Positions 1-8,590 of a DNA stretch of 64,000 nucleotides are shown one piece after another. A program made the position numbers and the translations under genes. The DNA is taken from assembly GCF_017573505.1 (NCBI RefSeq), contig NZ_JAGEOJ010000001.1, forward strand, positions 310,001 through 374,000, read 5' to 3'. The stretch's first letter is position 1; each line of letters starts with the position of its first letter. This stretch comes from Actinomadura barringtoniae. GTDB taxonomy: Bacteria; Actinomycetota; Actinomycetes; Streptosporangiales; Streptosporangiaceae. Under the pieces are notes generated by a model that was not told the DNA's origin, made no database searches, and saw nothing but the letters and a program-made list of their open reading frames with translations.

Positions 1-673
1 GCGTCTCGTTGACGAGCTTGCTGACCAGGTCGGTCCCAGCACCCCCACGACGTTCGGCGGCTAGGGCGCGGCCGTACTCGAAGACCTCTAGCGACGCCGG
101 ACTCCGGAACGGCAGGTCGCGGTAGGCCTCGCTCTCCTCGCTGTGCAGGAGAACGTCGGCGTACTCGGGGTCAGTGTTGGCGATGATGCGGTTTCCCCAG
201 TCGATGAGGCGCTGGGTGTCGTCGTCAGGGACGTCCAGCATCCGGGCAAGCACATTGATGGGAAAGTCGGCGGCCACCTCGCTCACGAAGTCGAAAGACC
301 CCTTGGCCAAGGCCTTGTCCAACGTCGTGGCGGTAAGGCCGCGCAGGAACGTCGCATAGCCGGCGATGGCGCGCGGGGTGAAATCGCGGGACAGCACACG
401 CCGCAGGGCGATGTGGCGTGGCCCATCGGTCTCCAGCATGGAACGGCGGATGGCGGCCTGGCGTTCGTCGACCTCCTCAAGATTGACGAACTTCTCGGAG
501 GTGAACGTGGCGGAGTCGCGGTCGACGGCGAGGATGTCGGCGTGCCGGGTGACGGACCAGAAGCCGCTGCCTTCCGGCTCGGGGTTCCAGTGGACCGGGT
601 CGGTGCGGCGTAGCTCTTCGAAGATGCGCCAGGGCGTTCCGTGCTGGAAGTTGTCGAGATCGGCCAGGTCCAT
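1..673 (-). CDS. Cytochrome P450, N-terminal part (cut by window edge)
   Basis: About 224 N-terminal residues of a cytochrome P450 are visible; the gene runs off the left edge, so the haem-binding cysteine region is not seen. The start ATG at 671-673 follows a GAGGAGAG ribosome site and lies 17 bp after the stop of the glutamine-synthetase-like gene, so the two form an operon. Family features are the N-terminal PW..F..LR..DPVHW stretch, GFW..TRHADI and the helix C region with DGPRHIALRRVLSRDF, typical of actinobacterial substrate-hydroxylating P450s that use ferredoxin partners. The substrate is unknown; the catabolic neighbours suggest oxidation of an imported small molecule. Alternative: a secondary-metabolism P450. 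Confidence 0.9.
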   Translation of the reverse strand, partial: MDLADLDNFQHGTPWRIFEELRRTDPVHWNPEPEGSGFWSVTRHADILAVDRDSATFTSEKFVNLEEVDERQAAIRRSMLETDGPRHIALRRVLSRDFTPRAIAGYATFLRGLTATTLDKALAKGSFDFVSEVAADFPINVLARMLDVPDDDTQRLIDWGNRIIANTDPEYADVLLHSEESEAYRDLPFRSPASLEVFEYGRALAAERRGGAGTDLVSKLVNET

Positions 674-690
674 GGCTCTCCTCACAGGCC

Positions 691-2028
691 TTACAGGTGG
701 TAGCCGTACTCCCGGAACTCCCAGTCGGTGACGTGGCGCTGGAAGCGGGCGACCTCGTCGCGCTTGTAGGCGAGGAACGACGACACGAACCGGTCGCCGA
801 GGACGGCGGTGAGGGCCTGGTCGGCCTCCAGGGCGTCCAGCGCGGTGGGCAGGTCGGCGGGCAGGACGGCCGACCTGCTCGCGTCGTAGCCGTAGCCCTC
901 GAGGGGTGCGGGCGGGGTGAGCTTCTCGCGGACGCCGAGGGAGACGGCGGCGAGCAGGCCTGCCATGCCGAGGTACGGGTTGGCGGACGCGTCGCCGAGG
1001 CGGACTTCGAAGCGGGTGCCGGCGCCGCGTTCGGGCGGTACGCGGATCATGGCGCTGCGGTTGTCCAGGCCCCAGTCGATCAGCCAGGGCGCGAGCGTGT
1101 CGGGGCCGAAGCGCTTGTAGGAGTTGATCGTCGGGTTGAAGAGTGCGGCCAGGGCCGGGGCGTGCGCCAGGACGCCGGCGATCGCCTGGTGGGCGATCTC
1201 GGACAGGCCGGCGGCCTTCTCGGGGCCTTCGAAGATGTTGCCGCCGGTCTCGTCCAGGCACGACAGGTGCACGTGGAAGCCCGAGCCGCCCTCATCGTTG
1301 AACGGCTTGGCCATGAAGGTGGCCATGCGGCCCGCGCGGCGTTCCAGCTCCTTGACCGCGCCCTTGAAGCGGAACGTGCGGTCGGCGGCATCGAGCGCCT
1401 CGGAGTGGTCGAGGTTGATCTCGAACTGGCCGCCGCAGAACTCGTGGTTGCCCATCGTGACGCCGAGGCCGAAGTCGCGGAGGGCGCGCAGTGTGGTCAG
1501 CAGGTGGCCTTCGGGGTCTCCCCTGCGTCCGGCGGTGTAGACGTTGCCGGGCGCGTCGCCGTACCGCCGCCAACCGCTCGGCGCGGCGGGGTCGGGCTCA
1601 CAGACGAAGTACTCCAGCTCCGGCCCGGCGACGGCGGTCAGGCCGAGGTCGGTCAGCGCGGCGACCGAACGGCGGAGGACTTCGCGCGGCGCCTCCTCGC
1701 ACGGCGTGGAGGCGTCAGGCTCGTACGCCTCGCCCAGGCATTGGGCCACGCCCGGTTCCCAGGGCAGGGCGGCCAGGGTCGCCAGGTCGGGCCGTACGCA
1801 GATGTCGGGCAGGCCGGCGTCCAGTCCGCCCGCGACCTCGACCACGTCGCCCTGCGGGCTGGTGTGGTAGACCGCGCGGCAGAACGCCAGGCCGTGCTCC
1901 ATGACCGCGGGCAGCCGTTCCACCAGCACGTCCCGGCCGCGGTCGATTCCGACCAGATCGGGATAGGTGACCCGGACGACGTCGATGCCGTCCGCCCGCA
2001 ACCGTTCGACCGTCTGGTGCACGTCCAC
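691..2028 (-). CDS. Glutamine synthetase-like gamma-glutamyl ligase (GlnA3/GlnA4/PuuA type)
   Basis: A 445-residue protein of the glutamine synthetase superfamily, class I fold, ATP-dependent. It shows the metal/ATP motifs GSGFHVHLS, NPTINSYKRFGP, NRSAMIRVP and the C-terminal FEVRLGDASANPYL. It lacks the adenylylation loop and other traits of assimilatory GlnA and resembles GlnA3/GlnA4, which attach glutamate to polyamines or ethanolamine, and the aniline and isopropylamine ligases. The likely reaction is amine + Glu + ATP giving a gamma-glutamylamide. Start is GTG at 2028 behind GGGAGAG. It is first in an operon with the P450 and diverges from the acetoacetate-decarboxylase-like gene. A matching class I amidotransferase lies at 10.9-11.6 kb. 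The amine substrate is not known. Confidence 0.88.
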   Translation of the reverse strand: MDVHQTVERLRADGIDVVRVTYPDLVGIDRGRDVLVERLPAVMEHGLAFCRAVYHTSPQGDVVEVAGGLDAGLPDICVRPDLATLAALPWEPGVAQCLGEAYEPDASTPCEEAPREVLRRSVAALTDLGLTAVAGPELEYFVCEPDPAAPSGWRRYGDAPGNVYTAGRRGDPEGHLLTTLRALRDFGLGVTMGNHEFCGGQFEINLDHSEALDAADRTFRFKGAVKELERRAGRMATFMAKPFNDEGGSGFHVHLSCLDETGGNIFEGPEKAAGLSEIAHQAIAGVLAHAPALAALFNPTINSYKRFGPDTLAPWLIDWGLDNRSAMIRVPPERGAGTRFEVRLGDASANPYLGMAGLLAAVSLGVREKLTPPAPLEGYGYDASRSAVLPADLPTALDALEADQALTAVLGDRFVSSFLAYKRDEVARFQRHVTDWEFREYGYHL

Positions 2029-2051
2029 GAACTCTCCCTGGGGCCGGGTAG

Positions 2052-2090
2052 TTCATTTGGGCTCAAAACATATGCATAATGAGGGCACCA
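2052..2090 (+). promoter_or_regulatory. Divergent promoter with shared TCATTTGG element
   Basis: The 61-bp gap between the GS-like and ADC-like genes holds TCATTTGGGCTC (2053-2064), matching elements near 6169, 6244 and 11630. A CATAAT -10-like box is at 2075-2080 and a GAGGG ribosome site at 2081. Probably an operator plus promoter for the + strand; it may also serve the GS/P450 operon. Confidence 0.45.
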
Positions 2091-2875
2091 TGCAAGGGTT
2101 CCTTTTCCCCCGCACCGCCACGGGCCGCGCGTCGCTGATCCCGAGCCCGCCCTGGCACTACTCCGGCGACCTGCTGACCGTCGAGTACCGCACCGATCCC
2201 GAACGCGTCGCCGAGCTGCTCCCCGAGCCGCTGACGCCCGTTCCGGAGAACGAGGATCCCGGCGCGGTCGCGATCATCTGGGCCGACTGGCAGTCGTGCT
2301 CGGACTCGGCCGAGGAGCTCCTCGATCCCGTACGCGCCCAGTACAAGGAGTGCTTCGTCGTCGTACGGTGCGCCTTCGAGGGCCGTACGTACTCCCGATG
2401 CGTCTACATCTGGGTCGACAAGGACTTCGCCATCGCGCGCGGGCTTCACCAGGGCTATCCCAAGAAACTCGGCTCAATCCATCAGACGCGCCCCCACCCG
2501 TACGGCAAAGCCGCGCCGCGCATAGCCCCCGGCGCCCGCTTCGGCGCAACCCTCGCCGCCGCAGACAGACGCCTTGCCGAAGTAGTCATCACCCTCCAAA
2601 CCCCCTCCGACACTGCCGGTTTCGTGAACGGCCACCCCATGGCCCACCACCGCTTCCTGCCGTCGATAGAGCTGGGGCAACCCCCCACCCTGGACGAGCT
2701 GATCGAATCCGGCGGCGCCTCGTTCGAAGGCGGCCAGGCATGGCGCGGGACCGCCGACCTCACGCTCCACGACTCCCCCGCCGAGGAGCTGGCGCGGCTG
2801 GAGGTACGCGAGCCCATCGCGGCCTACTTCCGCCAAGTGGGGGTCGTGTGGAACGGCGGGAAGCATCTCGCGTGA
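2090..2875 (+). CDS. Acetoacetate decarboxylase family protein
   Basis: A 261-residue cytosolic protein of the acetoacetate decarboxylase (ADC) superfamily. The key sign is the adjacent lysine pair in GYPKKLGS, at the place of the ADC Schiff-base lysine and its neighbour, preceded by a Y..CVYIWVDKDF.IARG stretch typical of the family. Many ADC-like proteins act as decarboxylases, cyclases or hydrolases on other oxo-acids, so the reaction is not fixed. The ATG at 2090 follows GAGGG; an in-frame ATG at 2072 is a weaker alternative. The MarR gene starts 23 bp downstream, so the two are probably co-transcribed. Context suggests processing of an oxo-acid in the catabolic locus. Confidence 0.85.
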   Translation: MQGFLFPRTATGRASLIPSPPWHYSGDLLTVEYRTDPERVAELLPEPLTPVPENEDPGAVAIIWADWQSCSDSAEELLDPVRAQYKECFVVVRCAFEGRTYSRCVYIWVDKDFAIARGLHQGYPKKLGSIHQTRPHPYGKAAPRIAPGARFGATLAAADRRLAEVVITLQTPSDTAGFVNGHPMAHHRFLPSIELGQPPTLDELIESGGASFEGGQAWRGTADLTLHDSPAEELARLEVREPIAAYFRQVGVVWNGGKHLA

Positions 2876-2897
2876 ACACGCGGAGTACATTGACCCC

Positions 2898-3470
2898 GTG
2901 ACAGGCCACCACACGCTGCAGGAGACCGAGCAGGCGATCGCGCGCAGGCTCGGCGAAGTCCCCTTGCGGCACGACGCGATGATGGCCGTCTCCAACATCT
3001 ACCGCGCCGCCACCGCCATCCGGCAGCACTTCGAGAGCTCGGTCCTGCGCGGCTCCGACCTCACCTGGACCGCGTTCGTCGTCCTCTGGGTCGTGTGGAT
3101 CTGGGACGAGATGGAAACCCGCCACGTAGCCGAAGAGGCCGGCATCTCCAAGGGCACGCTCACCGGCGTCGTCAAAACCCTCGAAGGCCGCGGCCTAGTC
3201 GAACGCGGCGCCCACGCCACCGACGGCCGCCTGGTCCTCCTGCGCCTGACCGACAAGGGCAAGGACCTGATGCAAACCCTCTTCCCCGCGTTCAACGCCG
3301 AGGAAGCCTTCGTAGTCGAACGCCTCAGCAAAGACGACAACGAATCCCTAGCCCGCACCCTCCGCTCAGTAGTCGAACACCTAGAGGAAGAAGGCGACGA
3401 CCGCCGAGCCGCCCTCCGCGCCCAGTCCCCACCCCCTCCCCGCAGATCAGGCCGCCGCCCCCGCACCTAA
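2898..3470 (+). CDS. MarR family transcriptional regulator
   Basis: A 190-residue winged-helix regulator. Residues about 55-130 form the MarR domain, with the recognition part AGISKGTLTGVVKTLEGRG and the wing DGRLVLLRLTDKG. GTG at 2898 is the start. The last 25 residues are a Pro/Arg-rich tail that runs into the GGTCAGGCCGCC repeat field, so the tail may be a recent repeat-derived extension. MarR proteins commonly bind aromatic or phenolic ligands; HpaR, the regulator of homoprotocatechuate operons, is of this class. It is the natural candidate to bind the shared element of the locus, which is inference. Confidence 0.9.
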   Translation: MTGHHTLQETEQAIARRLGEVPLRHDAMMAVSNIYRAATAIRQHFESSVLRGSDLTWTAFVVLWVVWIWDEMETRHVAEEAGISKGTLTGVVKTLEGRGLVERGAHATDGRLVLLRLTDKGKDLMQTLFPAFNAEEAFVVERLSKDDNESLARTLRSVVEHLEEEGDDRRAALRAQSPPPPRRSGRRPRT

Positions 3471-4620
3471 CCCCCAGCTCAACCACCGCAGCGCGCCCAA
3501 TCCCCCGCCTCATCGGCCAGCCCGCCGCGCAGACGAGACCACGCGGCTAACGCTGCCTCCCGTAGTTCGGTCAGGCCGCCACCCACGCAAGTGACACCGC
3601 TCCCGCCGCACAAATCAAGCTCCTCCCCCGTTCCTGGGGCGCCCTCACCTCGCCGGTCAGGCCGCCGCCGCTCGCCCCCACCACCCCTGCCAGGCCGTCA
3701 CCCACAGGCCTGAGGTCACCTCGCCCCTGAAGGTCAAGCCGCCGCCGCGCGTGCCCAAGGCCGCCTCCGCCCTGAAGGTCAAGCCGCCGCCGCGCGTGCC
3801 CAAGGCCGCCTCCGCCCTGGAGTTCAATCCGCAAGCCGTCGCGCGCGCCTGCAATCACGCTCACCCTGCATCAGTCCGCCGCCCACGCCTCAGAGCCTCT
3901 CCGTCTCGAAGGCCAGGCCGCCGCCGCGCGGGTGAGGCTGCCTCCGCCCGCCGGTCAGGCTGCCGCCCGCGCGTCTGACACCGCTTCCCGCCACGCAGAT
4001 CACGCCGCCGCGCACGCATGGGACCGCCTCCGCCACATCGCCCATGCTGCCGCCAGCGGAGCCCGGCGCCAGCCCACCTCGTTGGTCAGGGTTGGTCAGG
4101 CCGTCACGCGCGCTTGAGGCCGCCTCCGCCTCGCCGGTCAAGCCTCAGCCCGCGCGGCTGAGGCCGCCGCCTTGTGGTCAGGCCGCCGCATGGGCGCCTC
4201 GCATCACCGCGGCCACGCAGATCAAGCCGCCGCTGCGCGCGATCGAGACCGCCTGCCGTTCGCGAGTCGGGCCTCCGCCCGCGCGCCCACCACCTCCATC
4301 ACGCCAGTCGGGCCATCGCCGCGCGGATGGGGCCGCCGCCCTTGCCGGTCAGGCTGTCACCCAAGCGCCTGACGCAACCGCCGCCACACAGATCAGGTCA
4401 CCGACGCGCGGGTGAGACCGCATGCGACTTGTAGGTCAGGCCGCCACCAGTCCGCCGCCTCCGCCTCGCCCGTCAGGTCGTTGCAGCGCGCCTGGGGCAA
4501 CCCGAGCCTTGCAGGTCAGGCCATCCGCCTCGCAGGGCAAGCCGCTGCCGTGCGCCCGGCACCGCCTCGCAGATCGGGCCGCGGCGCGCGCCTGAGCACC
4601 CTCGAACCGGCGGGCCAAGG
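3440..4620. repeat. Degenerate interspersed repeat field, core GGTCAGGCCGCC
   Basis: The roughly 1.2 kb between MarR and the permease has no convincing gene. Instead a degenerate core GGTCA(G/A)GCCGCC recurs about 18 times, for example near 3446, 3569, 3656, 3732, 3777, 3916, 3951, 4090, 4176, 4217, 4350, 4431 and 4515, spaced irregularly by about 30-120 bp. The core is followed by CGC-rich filler. An AGATCA variant alternates with the GGTCA form. The reading frames in it are low-complexity Pro/Arg/Ala or Gly/Arg and do not look like protein. Confidence 0.7.
3727..3816. repeat. 45-bp tandem duplication
   Basis: Two exact copies of a 45-bp unit (3727-3771 and 3772-3816) starting CTGAAGGTCAAGCCGCC, inside the larger repeat field. 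Perfect identity suggests a recent event. Confidence 0.95.
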
Positions 4621-4652
4621 TGTCGGGGCGTGTGGGTGGGGGGGCTTGGTGG

Positions 4653-6128
4653 TCAGGATGCTGTTTGGGGGGTTGGGGTGGGGACTCGGCGGGAGTTGCC
4701 GCCTAGGAGGACGGCTAGGAGTAGGGCTACGGCGAACCAGGCTAGGGCGGCGTAGGCGGCGTAGACGGTTGGGTGGGGGACCTTGTAGAGGGCGCCGAAC
4801 ACGGCGCCTGCGGTGGTTACCAGGCCGATCGCGGAGGCGGTGTAGACAGCTGCGCGGCGGGGGTGGTCGCGGAGGCCGCGGGGGCCGCCGACGGCTAGGA
4901 GGAGGTAGGTGACTGCCAGCGAGAAGCTGCCGAACGTTGAGGCCCACGAGAACATCGAGAAGTAGCCGGGGACACCGGGCAGCGCTACCAGTTTCGGGAA
5001 CCAGTTGGAGATCCCGATGACGGCTAGGTAGACGACGCCGACTAGGGCGGTGGCGCCGACGGGGGTTCCGGTACGGGGGCTGAGCGTTGCGAGGGGACGG
5101 GGTAGCCAGCGGTCTCGGGCTAGGGCGAAGACGCCGCGGGTCGCGGCGACGGAGACGCCGATGTAGACGGCGATCATGTCGAGCAGGACCACTAGTTCCA
5201 GGAGGCGGGCCACCGCTTGTGAGCCGTAGCCGCCTGCGGAGTCGGGGCCGCCGAGGGTGATGAGCGGGGCGCCGGACGCCTTGGCCATCGCGCCCAGGTC
5301 GAAGTGGAAGCCCGCTACTTGTGCGTAGGTGCCGAGCGTGAAGAAGACGGCGGCGATGAGGACGGAAGAGAGTACGGCGCGCGGGATGTGGCGGCCGGGG
5401 TTGTCGGTCTCCTCGGCCAGGTTGGCGGCCGTTTCGAAGCCGGTGAAGAGCAATACGCCGTACAGGACCGCGAAGAGGATGCCGCCCCAGCCGTCGCGCG
5501 CCGAGCTCGGGCGGAACGCGGTCAGGGAATTGTCGGACCCGAGCTGGATGATGACGTTCACGAAGAAGACCAGGAGGACCAGGAGCGATACGAGGGCCAG
5601 CACGAGCTGGGTTCGCGTGGACAGCTGGACGCCGAAGTAGACCACCGCGAGGAGGGCGGCGAGGAAGAGCAGTTGCCAGCCCCAGATCGGCAGCGGCGTC
5701 ACGTCGAACTCGGCCTGCAGGTTGTCGTGCACGTACCCGCCGATGAGCACCGCGATCGCGGCGCCGAGCGCGATGATGCCCGCGTAGTAGAGCAGGCCGG
5801 TCGCCGCGCCGGTGCGGGTACCGAGGCCGAGGGTGACGTAGTTGTAGAGCGATCCGGCGTGGTGGACGCGGCGGGCGTACGTGGCGACGATCCAGGCCAG
5901 CGCGAGCATGCCGACCGTGGCGATGAGGACGGCCAGGGGCGCCGCGACCCCGGCGCCCTTGCCCGCGTTGTTCTGCCCGACCAGCTGGGGCAGCAGGATC
6001 GACACGGCGAAGACGGGGCCCATGAATCCGATGGACTGGGCCACGACATCGATCAGGGAAAGGCGGGCGGTGGGGGACGTGGAAGGGGGCGCGGGCTGGG
6101 ATGCGGCGGGGGACGCTGCGTGGGGCAT
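4653..6128 (-). CDS. APC family amino acid/amine permease
   Basis: A 491-residue integral membrane protein of the amino acid-polyamine-organocation superfamily, with about 12 predicted helices. Helix 1 has SIGFMGPVFAVSIL; the conserved FTGFETAANLAEET segment (helix 6 region) and ARDRWLPRPLATLSPRTGTP loop are classic APC features. It would import an amino acid or amine by proton symport. The ATG at 6128 faces an intergenic region with two copies of the shared element. Lying between the GS-like ligase and the hpa operon, it is the likely uptake system for the locus substrate (inference). Confidence 0.92.
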   Translation of the reverse strand: MPHAASPAASQPAPPSTSPTARLSLIDVVAQSIGFMGPVFAVSILLPQLVGQNNAGKGAGVAAPLAVLIATVGMLALAWIVATYARRVHHAGSLYNYVTLGLGTRTGAATGLLYYAGIIALGAAIAVLIGGYVHDNLQAEFDVTPLPIWGWQLLFLAALLAVVYFGVQLSTRTQLVLALVSLLVLLVFFVNVIIQLGSDNSLTAFRPSSARDGWGGILFAVLYGVLLFTGFETAANLAEETDNPGRHIPRAVLSSVLIAAVFFTLGTYAQVAGFHFDLGAMAKASGAPLITLGGPDSAGGYGSQAVARLLELVVLLDMIAVYIGVSVAATRGVFALARDRWLPRPLATLSPRTGTPVGATALVGVVYLAVIGISNWFPKLVALPGVPGYFSMFSWASTFGSFSLAVTYLLLAVGGPRGLRDHPRRAAVYTASAIGLVTTAGAVFGALYKVPHPTVYAAYAALAWFAVALLLAVLLGGNSRRVPTPTPQTAS

Positions 6129-6168
6129 GGTCGGCTCCGTTCCCGACGTGCGTACGCCCCGAGGCAGA

Positions 6169-6188
6169 TCATTTGATCCCGTACGATC
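6169..6188 (+). promoter_or_regulatory. Shared catabolic-locus element, copy A
   Basis: TCATTTGATCCCGTACGATC, near-identical over 20 bp to 6244-6263 and to the element upstream of the amidotransferase gene. It overlaps an inverted repeat GATCA-TT-TGATC (6167-6178). It sits 40 bp before the permease start and may control it. Confidence 0.45.
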
Positions 6189-6243
6189 GCTGGACGTACG
6201 TTAAGGCGGCGGCAAGAGCGGACACAAGCCCCCTTCACGAAAA

Positions 6244-6263
6244 TCATTTGGCTCCTTACGATG
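6244..6263 (+). promoter_or_regulatory. Shared catabolic-locus element, copy B, with -10 box
   Basis: TCATTTGGCTCCTTACGATG. TACGAT (6257-6262) fits an actinobacterial -10 hexamer, placing the transcript start near 6269, directly before the 15-bp repeat array and the luciferase-like oxidoreductase gene. Confidence 0.45.
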
Positions 6264-6302
6264 CGGGCATGAGCCCCCGGTGCTTGACCCCCGTCTCGTG
6301 AC

Positions 6303-6798
6303 CCCGCAGTCCATGAGTCCAGGTTCCGTGAGCCCGGGTTCCGCGAACCCGTTTGCTACGGCTGCGCGATATGTCAGCCCGCGTTCTGTGGGCCCGAGCC
6401 CTGCGGCTCCGGGTTCTGCGGGCCCAGGTTCTGCGGGCCCGAGCCCTGCGAGCCCGAGCTCTGCGGGCCCGAGCCCTGCGAGCCCGAGCTCTGCGAGCCC
6501 GAGCCCTGCGAGCCCGAGCCCTGCGAGCCCGAGCCCTGCGAGCCCGAGCTCTGCGGGCCCGGGCTCTGCGGCTCCGGGGTCCGGGAGCCAGGGGTCCGTG
6601 AGCCTGAGCTCTGTGGGCCCGCGGTCCGTGGGTCCGCGGTCCGGGAGCCCGCGGTCCGTGGACCCGAGCTCTGTGAGCCCGCGGTCTGCGGCTCCGGGCT
6701 CTGTGAGCCCGGGGTCCGGGAGCCAGGGGTCCGGGAGCCCGAGCTCTGGGAGCCCGGGGGCTGTGGCTCCGCGTGCTGTGAGCTCGGGGGCCGCTGGT
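6303..6798. repeat. 15-bp minisatellite, about 30 units
   Basis: A tandem array with a 15-bp unit close to GCGAGCCCGAGCYCT. It is cleanest at about 6400-6570 and degenerate on both sides. It has no stop codons in several frames on both strands. On the + strand it is in frame with the downstream oxidoreductase and would encode Pro/Ser/Ala/Gly pentapeptides. It lies downstream of a probable -10 box, so it should be transcribed. Confidence 0.9.
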
Positions 6799-7737
6799 TT
6801 GCGGGGTGGGGTTCCGCGGTTTGTGTTGGTGCTTAGTGAGAACTGGACGTTGACGACTGGTCGCGACCTGCCGACGCTTGTGCGCTGGGCTCGTGAGGCG
6901 GAGGACACGGGGTTCGACGCGGTGATGGTCAGCGAGCACATCGTTCTTGGGCCGGACGCGGGGGCGGGCGGGGTGATGGGGAATCCGCGGGACTATGCCT
7001 TGCCCGGCAATCAGGATCCGTTCACGCCGTGGCCGGGTTCGCTGATGCTGTTGAGCGCGATCGCTTCGGTCACGTCCCGCATCAGGCTTGCGGCCGCCGC
7101 CGTGCTCGCGCCGTTGCGGCATCCGCTGGCGCTCGCTCGCGATCTCGGGACGCTCGATCTGCTGTCCGAGGGGCGTCTGGTCGTTCAGCCGACGGTGAGC
7201 TGGAGCCGGGACGAGTACGCGGCGCTCGGCGTTCCGTTCGGGGAACGCGGCGAGATCCTCGACGAGCAGCTGGAGATCTGGGAGCTGCTCTGGCGCGGTT
7301 CACCCGTGTCGTACGAGGGCAAGCATTTCGCGTTCGAGGACGTCTACTTCGAGCCGGGGGCGTACCGGCCAGACGGGCCGCGCATGTGGATCGGCGGGCA
7401 GCACCTTCACGACAGGCTGCTGCGGCGGCTCGTTCGGTATGGGCATGGCTTCCATCCGCTCGGGCGACCGGCGCCGGAGGAGCTGGAACGGCTGCGGAAC
7501 GCGCTCATGGCGGCGGGGCGCGACCCGGGCATCGAGATGGTCGGCGGCGTCCGGCCGACGTTCCCCGACGATCATTCTGTTGCGCCGCTCGCGTTGGCGC
7601 TGGAGAGCATTCCCGAGCAGCTCGCGCAGGGGTTCACGACGATCTGCATCAAGCCGTCGCAGTACATCGATGACCCGGACGGGGTCGGCGCGTTCTGCCG
7701 CGAGGTCATCGCGAGGACGGACGCCGTACTCCCCTGA
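6799..7737 (+). CDS. LLM class (luciferase-like) F420-dependent oxidoreductase
   Basis: About 312 residues form a complete luciferase-like monooxygenase domain of the F420-dependent type: FVLVLSENW at the N terminus, GFDAVMVSEHIVLG, a central ASVTSRIRL and LAARDLGTLDLLSEGRL-type region. TTG at 6799, 8 bp after a G-rich patch, starts exactly where family members begin. The frame is, however, open back to GTG 6280 through the 15-bp repeats, so a form with a 173-residue repetitive N-terminal extension is possible. The gene ends by overlapping the hpaG gene tail-to-tail by 32 bp. The role may be oxidation of the locus substrate; the actual reaction is unknown. Confidence 0.85.
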   Translation: MRGGVPRFVLVLSENWTLTTGRDLPTLVRWAREAEDTGFDAVMVSEHIVLGPDAGAGGVMGNPRDYALPGNQDPFTPWPGSLMLLSAIASVTSRIRLAAAAVLAPLRHPLALARDLGTLDLLSEGRLVVQPTVSWSRDEYAALGVPFGERGEILDEQLEIWELLWRGSPVSYEGKHFAFEDVYFEPGAYRPDGPRMWIGGQHLHDRLLRRLVRYGHGFHPLGRPAPEELERLRNALMAAGRDPGIEMVGGVRPTFPDDHSVAPLALALESIPEQLAQGFTTICIKPSQYIDDPDGVGAFCREVIARTDAVLP

Positions 7738-8590
7738 ACTCCCAGTCGCCGCCGAGGGCGGTGGAGATGACCTCCTCGGACTCGCTCGGCTGCGCGCCTA
7801 TGTCATCGCGGATCGGTACGGGGCCGGCGACGATGTGGTTGCGGAGCCGCCCGAGCCCCTCGGCCTCGACCTCGACAATGTCACCGGGCTGAACGGGACG
7901 CGAGTTGGCCGGGGTGCCCGACAGCAGGACGTCGCCGGGGTGGAGCGTGATCGTGCGGGCGATGTCGGCGACGAGGTAGTGCATGTCCCACTGCATCTCG
8001 TCGGTGTTGCCGTCCTGGACGAGCTCGCCGTTGACGTACGTGCGCAGGTACTTGCCGTGGAAGTCCCAGCCGGTGACCAGCCCGGGGCCGAGCGGGCACA
8101 GCGTGTCCGAGCCCTTCACGCGCAGCATGGAGCCCGCGTCGGTGTCGCGGAAGTCGTGCAGGCCGTAGTCGTTGGCGACGGTGTAGCCCGCGATGTGGTC
8201 GCCGGCCTCCTTGGGCGTGATGTTGCGCGTGGTCCGGCCGATGACGATCGCGATCTCGCCCTCATAGTTGAGGTACTTGCACCGTTCAGGCCGTACGACC
8301 GCGCCGCCGTGCGCGTTGAGGGCGGAGATCGGCTTGTGGAAGTACGTGGGGGCGGGCGGCAGTTTGGTCTGGAACTCCTCGACCCTGCTGCGGTGGTTGA
8401 GGTGCACCGCGACGACCTTGGTCGGCTTGCACGGCGGCAGGTGCACGGCGTCCTCGGCCCGCACGCGCCGCCCGTCGGCGCTCACCAGGTCGTCGCCGTC
8501 CCGGACGACCTGGACCTCGGACCCGTCCAGCAGCACGCGGCGATATTCGCGGGTACGGGGGTCGCCCCCCGGGTTGGCACTGTCCGTCAT
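7706..8590 (-). CDS. hpaG: Fumarylacetoacetate hydrolase family; HpaG/HpcE-type isomerase-decarboxylase
   Basis: A 294-residue protein of the FAH fold. The metal-binding YEGEIAIVIG motif and ANDYGLHDFRDTD segment are intact. In the homoprotocatechuate pathway HpaG decarboxylates 5-oxo-pent-3-ene-tricarboxylate and isomerises the product; E. coli HpaG has two fused domains while this is single-domain, as in many actinobacteria. The ATG at 8590 overlaps the hpaD stop by 4 bp (ATGA), indicating translational coupling in GATase-hpaE-hpaD-hpaG. It could act on another meta-cleavage acid, but the neighbours favour this role. Confidence 0.88.
   Translation of the reverse strand: MTDSANPGGDPRTREYRRVLLDGSEVQVVRDGDDLVSADGRRVRAEDAVHLPPCKPTKVVAVHLNHRSRVEEFQTKLPPAPTYFHKPISALNAHGGAVVRPERCKYLNYEGEIAIVIGRTTRNITPKEAGDHIAGYTVANDYGLHDFRDTDAGSMLRVKGSDTLCPLGPGLVTGWDFHGKYLRTYVNGELVQDGNTDEMQWDMHYLVADIARTITLHPGDVLLSGTPANSRPVQPGDIVEVEAEGLGRLRNHIVAGPVPIRDDIGAQPSESEEVISTALGGDWEFRGVRRPSSR

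Noticed and set aside
697..2079. 460-codon frame antisense to the GS-like gene
   Set aside because: Antisense shadow; the minus strand encodes clear glutamine synthetase motifs.
6201..6941. Long minus-strand and other-frame reading frames through the 15-bp repeats
   Set aside because: A 15-bp repeat without stop codons opens several frames at once; the peptides are pure low-complexity repeats without family features.
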